NCBI GenBank assembly: GCA_947652605.1
Contig: OX393578.1
Span: forward strand, 57,419,415 to 57,483,414
Direction: 5' to 3'
From: Elmis aenea
Taxonomy: Eukaryota > Arthropoda > Insecta > Coleoptera > Elmidae
DNA length: 64,000 nucleotides
Under the pieces are notes generated by a model that worked only from the letters and a program-made list of their open reading frames with translations, did no database searches and was not told where the DNA came from. Both the position numbers and the translations under genes were made by a program. Position 1 is the first letter of the stretch. Each line of letters starts with the position of its first letter. Positions 1 to 10,380 of the stretch are shown piece by piece.

Positions 1-256
1 TTTGTAGAAGGTCTATTTTACCTAAGAATATTTTTTATAATATTTTAAACTTATTGTTTAATGCTTTTTACAATAACCAAAAAGTTTTAATTTAGAGAAT
101 AATAATTTTAAAATTTTCGTCATGCATATTTTCTTTCTTGAAATTCTGAGATATGATTTAAGCTGAGTTTACAATAAAAGTGTCTTTCTAGTACTAACAA
201 AAAAATTATGTGTAAAAAAAAATTAATCAATTCAGAGATTTTTAGATAAGAACATT

Positions 257-280
257 ATGTTGCGTTTTCGCATCAACGGC
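257..280 (+). repeat. Left subterminal inverted repeat of piggyBac-like element
   Basis: This 24-bp stretch matches the reverse complement of 1409-1432 at 21 of 24 positions; the mismatches are a TT/AA pair at the centre and one C/T near the inner end. Its core is TGCGTTTTCGCA at 261-272. Subterminal inverted repeats are a known feature of piggyBac elements and are thought to help transposase recognise the ends. A role as a binding site here is inference. Confidence 0.7.
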
Positions 281-310
281 AGTTTGTGTGGTATAGACGT
301 ACATACGGTA

Positions 311-320
311 GTATATTATA
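311..320 (+). promoter_or_regulatory. Possible TATA-like promoter element
   Basis: GTATATTATA lies about 115 bp upstream of the transposase ATG at 436, a plausible position for a core promoter with a 5' UTR of roughly 90 bases. The region is AT-rich, so chance occurrence is likely. No transcription start can be fixed from sequence. Confidence 0.2.
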
Positions 321-610
321 TCTAAGTGTTGCGCGAGTTTACAACTTTAGTGCGAGTTTGTTCATGCCTGCAGTTATATTTTATGGATGCGTTAAGTGTT
401 TGTTATCGTGTAAGTTAGTGTAATTCTTGTAAAATATGAGTAATAATAAAAGGAAATATGATTTTGATAAAAATAGACCTCTGACAATAAAAGAACTTGA
501 AGCGGAAATAGAAAATATTTATGAAGATAATGAGATTGATGTTGTTATTATCCCACCAAATGTCGATGAACTTACTGACGAAGAAGATGGAGATGATAAC
601 CTATTGCAAG

Positions 611-676
611 GTAAGCAAGCCCTTACATACACATGTTGTTTTATTTATATAACTTACAACATCTTTTTTATTATAG
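611..676 (+). other. Predicted 66-bp spliceosomal intron in the transposase gene
   Basis: The donor is CAAG|GTAAGC at 610/611. The acceptor is a T-rich tract ending TTATAG at 676. Splicing joins LLQ directly to GDFMPQD, removing a hydrophobic insert (roughly TCCFIYITYNIFFII) that interrupts an otherwise acidic, hydrophilic N-terminus. The length is a multiple of three and the intron contains no stop codon, so the unspliced frame stays open; this is why the ORF reads straight through. The size fits short insect introns. Confidence 0.75.
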
Positions 677-1254
677 GCGATTTCATGCCCCAAGATATTG
701 CTGGCACTTTAGAAATCATGACTGAAAATAGTATAGACCCGGATTTTGAACCTGCTAAAGCTGCAACAAAAAGAAAAAAATCTGCTGTCTATCATGCTAA
801 TTGGCGCAAAGATGACATTGCTTTCATTGATTCTTCTAAAAATTTCAATGAAGAAAATAAAATATCACATATAAAAGACGTTGTAGATGAGAAATCTCCA
901 ATAGATATATTTTTCCTATTTTTTGATGACGATATCTTGAATATGATTATTGAACATTCATTGAAATATGCACAAGATAAAAATAGACATGACTTTAAGT
1001 TGACAATTTCTGATCTGAAAAAGTTTTTGGGCATTATGATTTTGTCTGGTTATCATACATTGCCACAAATGGATATGTATTGGAGTAGAGATGAAGATAA
1101 AGGACTACCTTTAGTAAAAAACTGCATGAGTCGGAACAAATTTAGGAATATAAAGAAAAATATTCATTTAGCCAATAATGATAATTTAGACAAAAAAGAT
1201 AAATTTGCTAAACTTAGGCCATTGTTCGATGCCATAAACCATAAGAATTTGCAG

Positions 1255-1408
1255 TTTTATTTTTATATTCTTTTAGAATTTCTTTTTTTTTTCGTTTTAA
1301 ATTTTTCGTTTTTAAATATTTATACTCATAAAACATATAATTATATAAAAATAAATAAAAAAACATAAAAACAAACATTTTATTTTTTCCCAATTACTAC
1401 TACTATAT
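1255..1408 (+). other. AT-rich 3' non-coding remnant after deletion point
   Basis: From about 1255 the sequence becomes T- and A-rich and no longer matches the transposase family, although the frame stays open to 1368. It carries AATAAA words and resembles a 3' untranslated region fused to the truncated coding part. The deletion breakpoint is therefore inferred to lie near 1245-1255. I see no other gene here. Confidence 0.6.
1350..1359 (+). terminator. Overlapping AATAAA polyadenylation signals
   Basis: AATAAA occurs at 1350-1355 and 1354-1359, just before the stop codon of the truncated frame. It is the canonical eukaryotic polyadenylation signal and fits the 3' end of the original transposase transcript. 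Chance occurrence in such AT-rich DNA is possible. Confidence 0.4.
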
Positions 1409-1432
1409 GCCATTGATGCGTTAACGCAACAT
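1409..1432 (+). repeat. Right subterminal inverted repeat of piggyBac-like element
   Basis: This is the inverted partner of 257-280 (21 of 24 bases). Its core TGCGTTAACGCA at 1417-1428 is a perfect 12-bp palindrome, whereas the left copy has TT in place of the central AA. It lies 131 bp from the right terminus. It is probably part of the transposon end recognised by transposase (inference). Confidence 0.7.
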
Positions 1433-1550
1433 TAATTTTCGTAAAATATAAAGAAATTTTTTTCCAAAAAACTACAGAAATGTCTTAATTGGACCCTAAT
1501 CAGATAGAATATTAACAAAAATTCGAAATCAAACCGGTATTTTAATGCTT

Positions 1551-1567
1551 GGCGTTTAATGGGTTAA
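1551..1567 (+). other. Right terminus of piggyBac-like element and TTAA target site
   Basis: The transposon ends at 1563 with ...TTTAATGGG. TTAA at 1564-1567 is followed directly by CTAAAGCACGG, which is ordinary satellite sequence. Elsewhere in the array the same bases are preceded by CATATGTA, so TTAA is native to the monomer. This fixes the insertion point at monomer position 1 and matches the TTAA specificity known for piggyBac transposases. Confidence 0.85.
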
Positions 1568-4500
1568 CTAAAGCACGGTATTTTTAGGAAATTATTAAAA
1601 ATTAAAACCAGCTCATTGAAAGACATATGCAAAACAATTGTAATCCTGCAAAGAGGCGATGGATAAACTGTTCCTGTGATATACAAATCAATAATTAAAA
1701 TTGTTTAGAAATAGTTGCTCAAGGAACATTTGTATTAACTAAAGCACGGTATTTTTAGGAAATTATTAAAAATTAAAACCAGCTCATTGAAAGACATATG
1801 CAAAACAATTGTATTCATGTAAAAAGGCGATGGATAAACTGTTCCTGTGATATACAAATCAATAATTAAAATTGTTTAGAAATAGTCGCACAAGGAACAT
1901 ATGTATTAACTAAAGCACGGTATTTTTAGGAAATTATTAAAAATTAATACCAGCTCATTGAAAGACATATGCAAAACAATTGTATTCATGTAAAGAGGCG
2001 ATTGATAAACTGTTCCTGTGATATACAAATCAATAAATAAAATTGTTTCGAAATAGTAGCACAAGGAACATATGTATTAACTAAAGCACGGTATTTTTAG
2101 GAAATTATTAAAAATTAAAACCAGCTCATTGAAAGACATATGCAAAACAATTTTATTCATGTAAAAAGGCGATGGATAAACTGTTCCTGTGATATACAAA
2201 TCAATAATTAAAATTGTTTAGAAATAGTCGCTCAAGGAACATATGTATTAACTAAAGCACGGTATTTTTAGGAAATTATTAAAAATTAAAACCAGCTCAT
2301 TGAAAGACATATGCAAAACAATTGTATTCATGTAAAGAGGCGATGGATAAACTGTTCCTGTGATATACATACAAATCAATAATTAAAATTGTTCAGAAAT
2401 AGTCGCTCAAAGAACATATGTATTAACTAATGCACGGTATTTTTAGGAAATTATTAAAAATTAAAACCAGCTCATTGAAAGACATATGCAAAACAATTGT
2501 ATTCCTGTAAAGAGGCGATGGATAAACTGTTCCTGTGATATACAAATCAATAATTAAAATTGTTTAGAAATAGTCGCACAAGGAACATATGTATTAACTA
2601 AAGCACGGTATTTTTAGGAAATTATTAAAAATTAATACCAGCTCATTGAAAGACATATGCAAAACAATTGTATTCATGTAAAGAGGCGATGGATAAACTG
2701 TTCCTGTGATATACAAATCAATAATAGAAATTGTTTCGAAATAGTCGCACAAGGAACATATGTATTAACTAAAGCACGGTATTTTTAGGAAATTAGTAAA
2801 AATTAAAACCAGCTCTTTGAAAGACATTCGCATAACAATTGTATTTATGTAAAGAGGCGATGGATAAACTGTTTCTGTGATATACAAATCAATAATTAAA
2901 AATGTTCAGAAATAGTCGCTCAAGAAACATATGTATTAACTAAAGCACGGTATTTTTAGGAAATTATTAAAAATTAAAACCAGCTCATTGAAAGACATAT
3001 GCAAAACAATTGTATTCCTGTAAAGAGGCGATGGATAAACTGTTCCTGTGATATACAAATCAATAATTAAAATTGTTTAGAAATAGTCGCACAAGGAACA
3101 TATGTATTAACTAAAGCACGGTATTTTTAGGAAATTATTAAAAATTAATACCAGCTCATTGAAAGACATATGCAAAACAATTGTATTCATGTAAAGAGGC
3201 GATGGATAAACTGTTCCTGTGATATACAAATCAATAATTGAAATTGTTTCGAAATAGTCGCACAAGGAACATATGTATTAACTAAAGCACGGTATTTTTA
3301 GGAAATTATTAAAAATTAAAACCAGCTCATTGAAAGACATATGCAAAACTATTTTATTCATGTAAAGAGGCGATGGATAAACTGTTCCTGTGATATACAA
3401 ATCAATAATTAAAATTGTTTAGAAATAGTCGCACAAGGAACATATGTATTAACTAAAGCACGGTATTTTTAGGAAATTATTAAAAATTAATACCAGCTTA
3501 TTGAAAGACATATGCAAAACAATTGTATTCATGTAAAGAGGCGATGGATAAACTGTTCCTGTGATATACAAATCAATAATTGAAATTGTTTCGAAATAGT
3601 CGCACAAGGAACATATGTATTAACTAATGCACGGTATTTTTAGGAAATTATTAAAAATTAAAACCAGCTCATTGAAAGACATATGCAAAACAATTGTATT
3701 CATGTAAAGAGGCGATGGATAAACTGTTCCTGTCATATAGAAATCAATAATTGAAATTGTTTCGAAATAGTCGCACAAGGAACATATGTATTAACTAAAG
3801 CACGGTATTTTTAGGAAATTATTAAAAATTAAAACCAGCTCATTGAAAGACATATGCAAAACAATTGTATTCATGTAAAGAGGCGATGGATAAACTGTTC
3901 CTGTGATATACAAATTAATAATTAAAATTGTTCAGAAATAGTCGCTCAAGGAACATATGTATTAACTAATGCACGGTATTTTTAGGAAATTATTAAAAAT
4001 TAAAACCAGCTCATTGAAAGACATATGCAAAACAATTGTATTCCTGTAAAGAGGCGATGGATAAACTGTTCCTGTGATATACAAATCAATAATTAAAATT
4101 GTTTAGAAATAGTCGCTCAAGGAACATATTATGTATTAACTAAAGCACGGTATTTTTAGGAAATTATTAAAAATTAAAACCAGCTCATTGAAAGACATAT
4201 GCAAAACAATTGTAATCCTGCAAAGAGGCGATGGATAAACTGTTCCTGTGATATACAAATCAATAATTAAAATTGTTTAGAAATAGTCGCTCAAGGAACA
4301 TTTGTATTAACTAAAGCACGGTATTTTTAGGAAATTATTAAAAATTAAAACCAGCTCATTGAAAGACATATGCAAAACAATTGTATTCATGTAAAAAGGC
4401 GATGGATAAACTGTTCCTGTGATATACAAATCAATAATTAAAATTGTTTAGAAATAGTCGCACAAGGAACATATGTATTAACTAAAGCACGGTATTTTTA

Positions 4501-6560
4501 GGAAATTATTAAAAATTAATACCAGCTCATTGAAAGACATATGCAAAACAATTGTATTCATGTAAAAAGGCGATTGATAAACTGTTCCTGTGATAAACAA
4601 ATCAATAAATGAAATTGTTTCGAAATAGTAGCACAGGGAACATATGTATTAACTAAAGCACGGTATTTTTAGGAAATTATTAAAAATTAAAACCAGCTCA
4701 TTGAAAGACATATGCAAAACAATTTTATTCATGTAAAAAGGCGATGGATAAACTGTTCCTGTGATATAAAAATCAATAATTAAAATTGTTTAGAAATAGT
4801 CGCACAAGGAACATATGTATTAACTAAAGCACGGTATTTTTAGGAAATTATTAAAAATTAATACCAGCTCATTGAAAGACATATGCAAAACAATTGTATT
4901 CATGTAAAGAGGCGATAGATAAACTATTTCTGTGATATACAAATCAATAATTAAAATTGTTTCGAAATAGTCGCACAAGGAACATATGTATTAACTAATG
5001 CACGGTATTTTTAGGAAATTATTAAAAATTAAAACCAGCTCATTGAAAGTCATATGCAAAACAATTGTATTCATGTAAAGAGGCGATGGATAAACTGTTC
5101 CTGTCATATACAAATCAATAATTGAAATTGTTTCGAAATAGTCGCACAAGGAACATATGTATTAACTAAAGCACGGTATTTTTAGGAAATTATTAAAAAT
5201 TAAAACCAGCTCATTGAAAGACATATGCAAAACAATTGTATTCATGTAAAGAGGCGATGGATAAACTCTTCCTGTGATATACATACAAATCAATAATTAA
5301 AATTGTTCAGAAATAGTCGCTCAAAGAACATATGTATTAACTAATGCACGGTATTTTTAGGAAATTATTAAAAATTAAAACCAGCTCATTGAAAGACATA
5401 TGCAAAACAATTGTATTCCTGTAAAGAGGCGATGGATAAACTGTTCCTGTGATATACAAATCAATAATTAAAATTGTTTAGAAATAGTCGCACAAGGAAC
5501 ATATGTATTAACTAAAGCACGGTATTTTTAGGAAATTATTAAAAATTAAAACCAGCTCATTGAAAGACATATGCAAAACAATTGTAATCCTGCAAAGAGG
5601 CGATGGATAAACTGTTCCTGTGATATACAAATCAATAATTAAAATTGTTTAGAAATAGTTGCTCAAGGAACATTTGTATTAACTAAAGCACGGTATTTTT
5701 AGGAAATTATTAAAAATTAAAACCAGCTCATTGAAAGACATATGCAAAACAATTGTATTCATGTAAAAAGGCGATGGATAAACTGTTCCTGTGATATACA
5801 AATCAATAATTAAAATTGTTTAGAAATAGTCGCACAAGGAACATATGTATTAACTAAAGCACGGTATTTTTAGGAAATTATTAAAAATTAATACCAGCTC
5901 ATTGAAAGACATATGCAAAACAATTGTATTCATGTAAAGAGGCGATTGATAAACTGTTCCTGTGATATACAAATCAATAAATAAAATTGTTTCGAAATAG
6001 TAGCACAAGGAACATATGTATTAACTAAAGCACGGTATTTTTAGGAAATTATTAAAAATTAAAACCAGCTCATTGAAAGACATATGCAAAACAATTTTAT
6101 TCATGTAAAAAGGCGATGGATAAACTGTTCCTGTGATATACAAATCAATAATTAAAATTGTTTAGAAATAGTCGCTCAAGGAACATATGTATTAACTAAA
6201 GCACGGTATTTTTAGGAAATTATTAAAAATTAAAACCAGCTCATTGAAAGACATATGCAAAACAATTGTATTCATGTAAAGAGGCGATGGATAAACTGTT
6301 CCTGTGATATACATACAAATCAATAATTAAAATTGTTCAGAAATAGTCGCTCAAAGAACATATGTATTAACTAATGCACGGTATTTTTAGGAAATTATTA
6401 AAAATTAAAACCAGCTCATTGAAAGACATATGCAAAACAATTGTATTCCTGTAAAGAGGCGATGGATAAACTGTTCCTGTGATATACAAATCAATAATTA
6501 AAATTGTTTAGAAATATTCGCACAAGGAACATATGTATTAACTAAAGCACGGTATTTTTA
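1564..6560 (+). repeat. Dispersed duplicate block, offset 3944 bp (about 6 monomers: 1564-2620 and 5508-6560)
   Basis: The six monomers next to the piggyBac element recur at 5508-6560. Shared rare markers include GTAATCCTGC at 1640 and 5584 together with AGTTGCTC shortly after, TAGTAGCAC, and the ATAC insertion at 2367 and 6311. All have an offset of 3944 bp, which is 23 monomers plus 11 bp of indels. A third, less exact relative carries GTAATCCTGC at 4212. Confidence 0.8.
2734..2750 (+). other. Example of a CENP-B-box-like 17-mer present in a subset of monomers
   Basis: TTTCGAAATAGTCGCAC at monomer positions 141-157 fits the mammalian CENP-B box pattern NTTCGNNNNANNCGGGN at 7 of its 9 fixed bases (the two central G residues of CGGG differ). 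Monomers with GTTTCG carry it; those with GTTTAG or GTTCAG lose the CG. A uniform-base estimate gives about 0.4 matches this good per monomer by chance over both strands, so function is speculative. Confidence 0.25.
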
Positions 6561-9500
6561 GGAAATTATTAAAAATTAAAACCAGCTCATTGAAAGACAT
6601 ATGCAAAACAATTGTATTCCTGTAAAGAGGCGATGGATAAACTGTTCCTGTGATAAACAAATCAATAATTAAAATTGTTTAGAAATAGTCGCACAAGGAA
6701 CATATGTATTAACTAAAGCACGGTATTTTTAGGAAATTATTAAAAATTAAAACCAGCTCATTGAAAGACATATGCAAAACAATTGTACTCCTGCAAAGAG
6801 GCGATGGATAAACTGTTCCTGTGATATACAAATCAATAATTAAAATTGTTTAGAAATAGTCGCTCAAGGAACATATGTATTAACTAAAGCACGGTATTTT
6901 TAGGAAATTATTAAAAATTAAAACCAGCTCATTGAAAGACATATGCAAAACAATTGTATTCATGTAAAAAGGCGATGGATAAACTGTTCCTGTGATATAC
7001 AAATCAATAATTAAAATTGTTTAGAAATAGTCGCACAAGGAACATATGTATTAACTAAAGCACGGTATTTTTAGGAAATTATTAAAAATTAATACCAGCT
7101 CATTGAAAGACATATGCAAAACAATTGTATTCATGTAAAGAGGCGATAGATAAACTATTTCTGTGATATACAAATCAATAATTAAAATTGTTTCGAAATA
7201 GTCGCACAAGGAACATATGTATTAACTAATGCACGGTATTTTTAGGAAATTATTAAAAATTAAAACCAGCTCATTGAAAGACATATGCAAAACAATTGTA
7301 TTCATGTAAAGAGGCGATGGATAAACTGTTCCTGTCATATACAAATCAATAATTGAAATTGTTTCGAAATAGTCGCACAAGGAACATATGTATTAACTAA
7401 AGCACGGTATTTTTAGGAAATTATTAAAAATTAAAACCAGCTCATTGAAAGACTTATGCAAAACAATTGTATTCATGTAAAGAGGCGATGGATAAACTGT
7501 TCCTGTGATATACATACAAATCAATAATTAAAATTGTTCAGAAATAGTCGCTCAAAGAACATATGTATTAACTAATGCACGGTATTTTTAGGAAATTATT
7601 AAAAATTAAAACCAGCTCATTGAAAGACATGCAAAACAATTGTATTCCTGTAAAGAGGCGATGGATAAACTGTTCCTGTGATATACAAATCAATAATTAA
7701 AATTGTTTAGAAATAGTCGCACAAGGAACATATGTATTAACTAAAGCACGGTATTTTTAGGAAATTATTAAAAATTAAAACCAGCTCATTGAAAGACATA
7801 TGCAAAACAATTGTATTCCTGTAAAGAGGCGATGGATAAACTGTTCCTGTGATATACAAATCAATAATTAAAATTGTTTAGAAATAGTCGCTCAAGGAAC
7901 ATATGTATTAACTAAAGCACGGTATTTTTAGGAAATTATTAAAAATTAAAACCAGCTCATTGAAAGACATATGCAAAACAATTGTATTTCTGTAAAGAGG
8001 CGATGGATAAACTGTTCCTGTGATATACAAATCAATAATGAAAATTGTTTAGAAATAGTCGCTCAAGGAACATATGTATTAACTAAAGCACGGTATTTTT
8101 AGGAAATTATTAAAAATTAAAACCAGCTCATTGAAAGACATATGCAAAACCATTGTATTCATGTAAAGAGGCGATGGATAAACTGTTCCTGTGATATACA
8201 AATCAATAATTAAAATTGTTCAGAAATAGTCGCTCAAGGAACATATGTATTAACTAATGCATGGTATTTTTAGGAAATTATTAAAAATTAAAACCAGCTC
8301 ATTGAAAGACATATGCAAAAAAATTGTATTCCTGTAAAGAGGCGATGGATAAACTGTTCCTGTGATATACAAATCAATAATTAAAATTGTTTAGAAATAG
8401 TCGCTCAAGGAACATATGTATTAACTAAAGCACGGTATTTTTAGGAAATTATTAAAAATAAAAACCAGCTCATTGAAAGACATATGCAAAACAATTGTAT
8501 TCATGTAAAGAGGCGATGGATAAACTGTTCCTGTCATATACAAATCAATAATTGAAATTGTTTCGAAATAGTCGCACAAGGAACATATGTATTAACTAAA
8601 GCACGGTATTTTTAGGAAATTATTAAAAATTAAAACCAGCTTATTGAAAGACATATGCAAAACAATTGTATTCATGTAAAGAGGCGATGGATAAACTGTT
8701 CCTGTGATATACAAATCAATAATTAAAATTGTTTAGAAATAGTCGCTCAAGGAACATATGTATTAACTAAAGCACGGTATTTTTAGGAAATTATTAAAAA
8801 TTAAAACCAGCTCATTGAAAGACATATGCAAAACAATTGTATTCCTGTAAAGAGGCGATGGATAAACTGTTCCTGTGATATACAAATCAATAATTAAAAT
8901 TGTTTAGAAATAGTCGCTCAAGGAACATATGTATTAACTAAAGCATGGTATTTTTAGGAAATTATTAAAAATTAAAACCAGCTCATTGAAAGACATATGC
9001 AAAACAATTGTATTCCTGTAAAGAGGCGATGGATAAACTGTTCCTGTGATATACAAATCAATAATTAAAATTGTTTAGAAATAGTCGCTCAAGGAACATA
9101 TGTATTAACTAAAGCACGGTATTTTTAGGAAATTATTAAAAATTAAAACCAGCTCATTGAAAGACATATGCAAAACAATTGTATTCCTGTAAAAAGGCGA
9201 TGGATAAACTGTTCCTGTGATATACAAATCAATAATTAAAATTGTTTAGAAAGAGTCGCTCAAGGAACATATGTATTAACTAATGCACGGTATTTTTAGG
9301 AAATTATTAAAAATTAAAACCAGCTTATTGAAAGACATATGCAAAAAAATTGTATTCCTGTAAAGAGGCGATGGATAAACTGTTCCTGTGATATACAAAT
9401 CAATAATTAAAATTGTTTAAAAATAGTCGCTCAAGGAACATATGTATTAACTAAAGCACGGTATTTTTAGGAAATTATTAAAAATTAAAACCAGCTCATT

Positions 9501-10380
9501 GAAAGACATATGCAAAACAATTGTATTCCTGTAAAGAGGCGATGGATAAACTGTTCCTGTGATAAACAAATCAATAATTAAAATTGTTTAGAAATAGTCG
9601 CACAAGGAACATATGTATTAACTAAAGCACGGTATTTTTAGGAAATTATTAAAAATTAAAACCAGCTCATTGAAAGACATATGCAAAACAATTGTACTCC
9701 TGCAAAGAGGCGATGGATAAACTGTTCCTGTGATATACAAATCAATAATTAAAATTGTTTAGAAATAGTCGCTCAAGGAACATTTGTATTAACTAAAGCA
9801 CGGTATTTTTAGGAAATTATTAAAAATTAAAACCAGCTCATTGAAAGACATATGCAAAACAATTGTATTCATGTAAAAAGGCGATGGATAAACTGTTCCT
9901 GTGATATACAAATCAATAATTAAAATTGTTTAGAAATAGTCGCACAAGGAACATATGTATTAACTAAAGCACGGTATTTTTAGGAAATTATTAAAAATTA
10001 ATACCAGCTCATTGAAAGACATATGCAAAACAATTGTATTCATGTAAAGAGGCGATAGATAAACTATTTCTGTGATATACAAATCAATAATTAAAATTGT
10101 TTCGAAATAGTCGCACAAGGAACATATGTATTAACTAATGCACGGTATTTTTAGGAAATTATTAAAAATTAAAACCAGCTCATTGAAAGACATATGCAAA
10201 ACAATTGTATTCATGTAAAGAGGCGATGGATAAACTGTTCCTGTCATATACAAATCAATAATTGAAATTGTTTCGAAATAGTCGCACAAGGAACATATGT
10301 ATTAACTAAAGCACGGTATTTTTAGGAAATTATTAAAAATTAAAACCAGCTCATTGAAAGACTTATGCAAAACAATTGTA
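6540..10380 (+). repeat. Duplicate block, offset 2909 bp (6.54-7.47 kb and 9.45-10.38 kb)
   Basis: Rare markers coincide at an offset of 2909 bp: TGATAAACAA at 6651 and 9560, GTACTCCTGC at 6785 and 9694, GATAGATAAACTATTTCTG near 7146 and 10055, and GACTTATGC near 7450 and 10359. The offset equals 17 monomers plus the +4 and -2 indels that lie between the copies (7513 and 7630). After about 10.38 kb the copy follows a different source (offset 2565 bp). Confidence 0.75.

Larger units (their letters stand above)
1..435 (+). other. Transposon 5' non-coding region
   Basis: This is AT-rich DNA upstream of the transposase start, with no open reading frame of note. It contains the left subterminal inverted repeat (257-280) and a possible TATA-like element near 311-320. 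The first 250 bases show no recognisable terminal repeat, satellite sequence or other gene. I infer it is the left internal part of the piggyBac-like element, because the subterminal repeat lies inside it. Confidence 0.6.
436..1368 (+). pseudogene. piggyBac-type transposase, N-terminal fragment with one intron (join 436-610, 677-1368)
   Basis: The intact family catalyses excision and TTAA-specific integration in the nucleus. Here the ATG at 436 opens a charged N-terminus. It includes IPPNVDELTDEEDGDD at residues 39-54, an acidic motif typical of PGBD-like proteins with the PF13843 domain. After splicing, the transposase domain starts near residue 132 (SPIDIFFLFFDDDIL). It continues through LKKFLGIMILSGYHTLPQMDMYW and SRNKFRNIKKNIHLANND to KLRPLFDAINHKNLQ (residue 251, base 1254). 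In intact relatives the next segment carries the first catalytic aspartate. Here the frame runs into low-complexity F/L/N/K-rich residues and stops at 1366-1368. All three catalytic aspartates are therefore absent, and the length (about 288 residues spliced, about 250 family-like) compares with roughly 550-600 in intact proteins. The fragment cannot be an active transposase. It could at most encode an N-terminal protein. Confidence 0.85.
1..1563 (+). mobile_element. piggyBac-like DNA transposon, internally deleted, left end outside window
   Basis: This is a cut-and-paste transposon of the piggyBac superfamily. What is seen: a piggyBac-type transposase N-terminus, imperfect inverted repeats at 257-280 and 1409-1432, and a right terminus ending in ATGGG next to TTAA. 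Read from outside in, that end is TTAA followed by CCCATTAAACGCC, and piggyBac elements typically begin with CCY beside a duplicated TTAA. The right edge is therefore precise at 1563. The outer edge of the right subterminal repeat is 131 bp from this terminus. I found no matching TTAACCC end in the first 256 bases, so the left terminus must lie upstream of the window. The coding region stops after the first third of a normal transposase, so the copy is non-autonomous. The neighbour to the right is the 171-bp satellite. Confidence 0.85.

Noticed and set aside
1..256. Left piggyBac terminus within the window
   Set aside because: No TTAACCC or counterpart of the CCCATTAAACGCC right end is present in the first 256 bases.
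792..1034. Minus-strand 80-codon ORF inside the transposase region
   Set aside because: It is the antisense shadow of the piggyBac transposase frame, with no recognisable domain; the plus frame carries the family motifs.
1255..1368. Genuine C-terminal coding sequence of the transposase
   Set aside because: The residues are low-complexity F/L/N/K and bear no resemblance to the family, while the DNA looks like a 3' UTR with AATAAA words.
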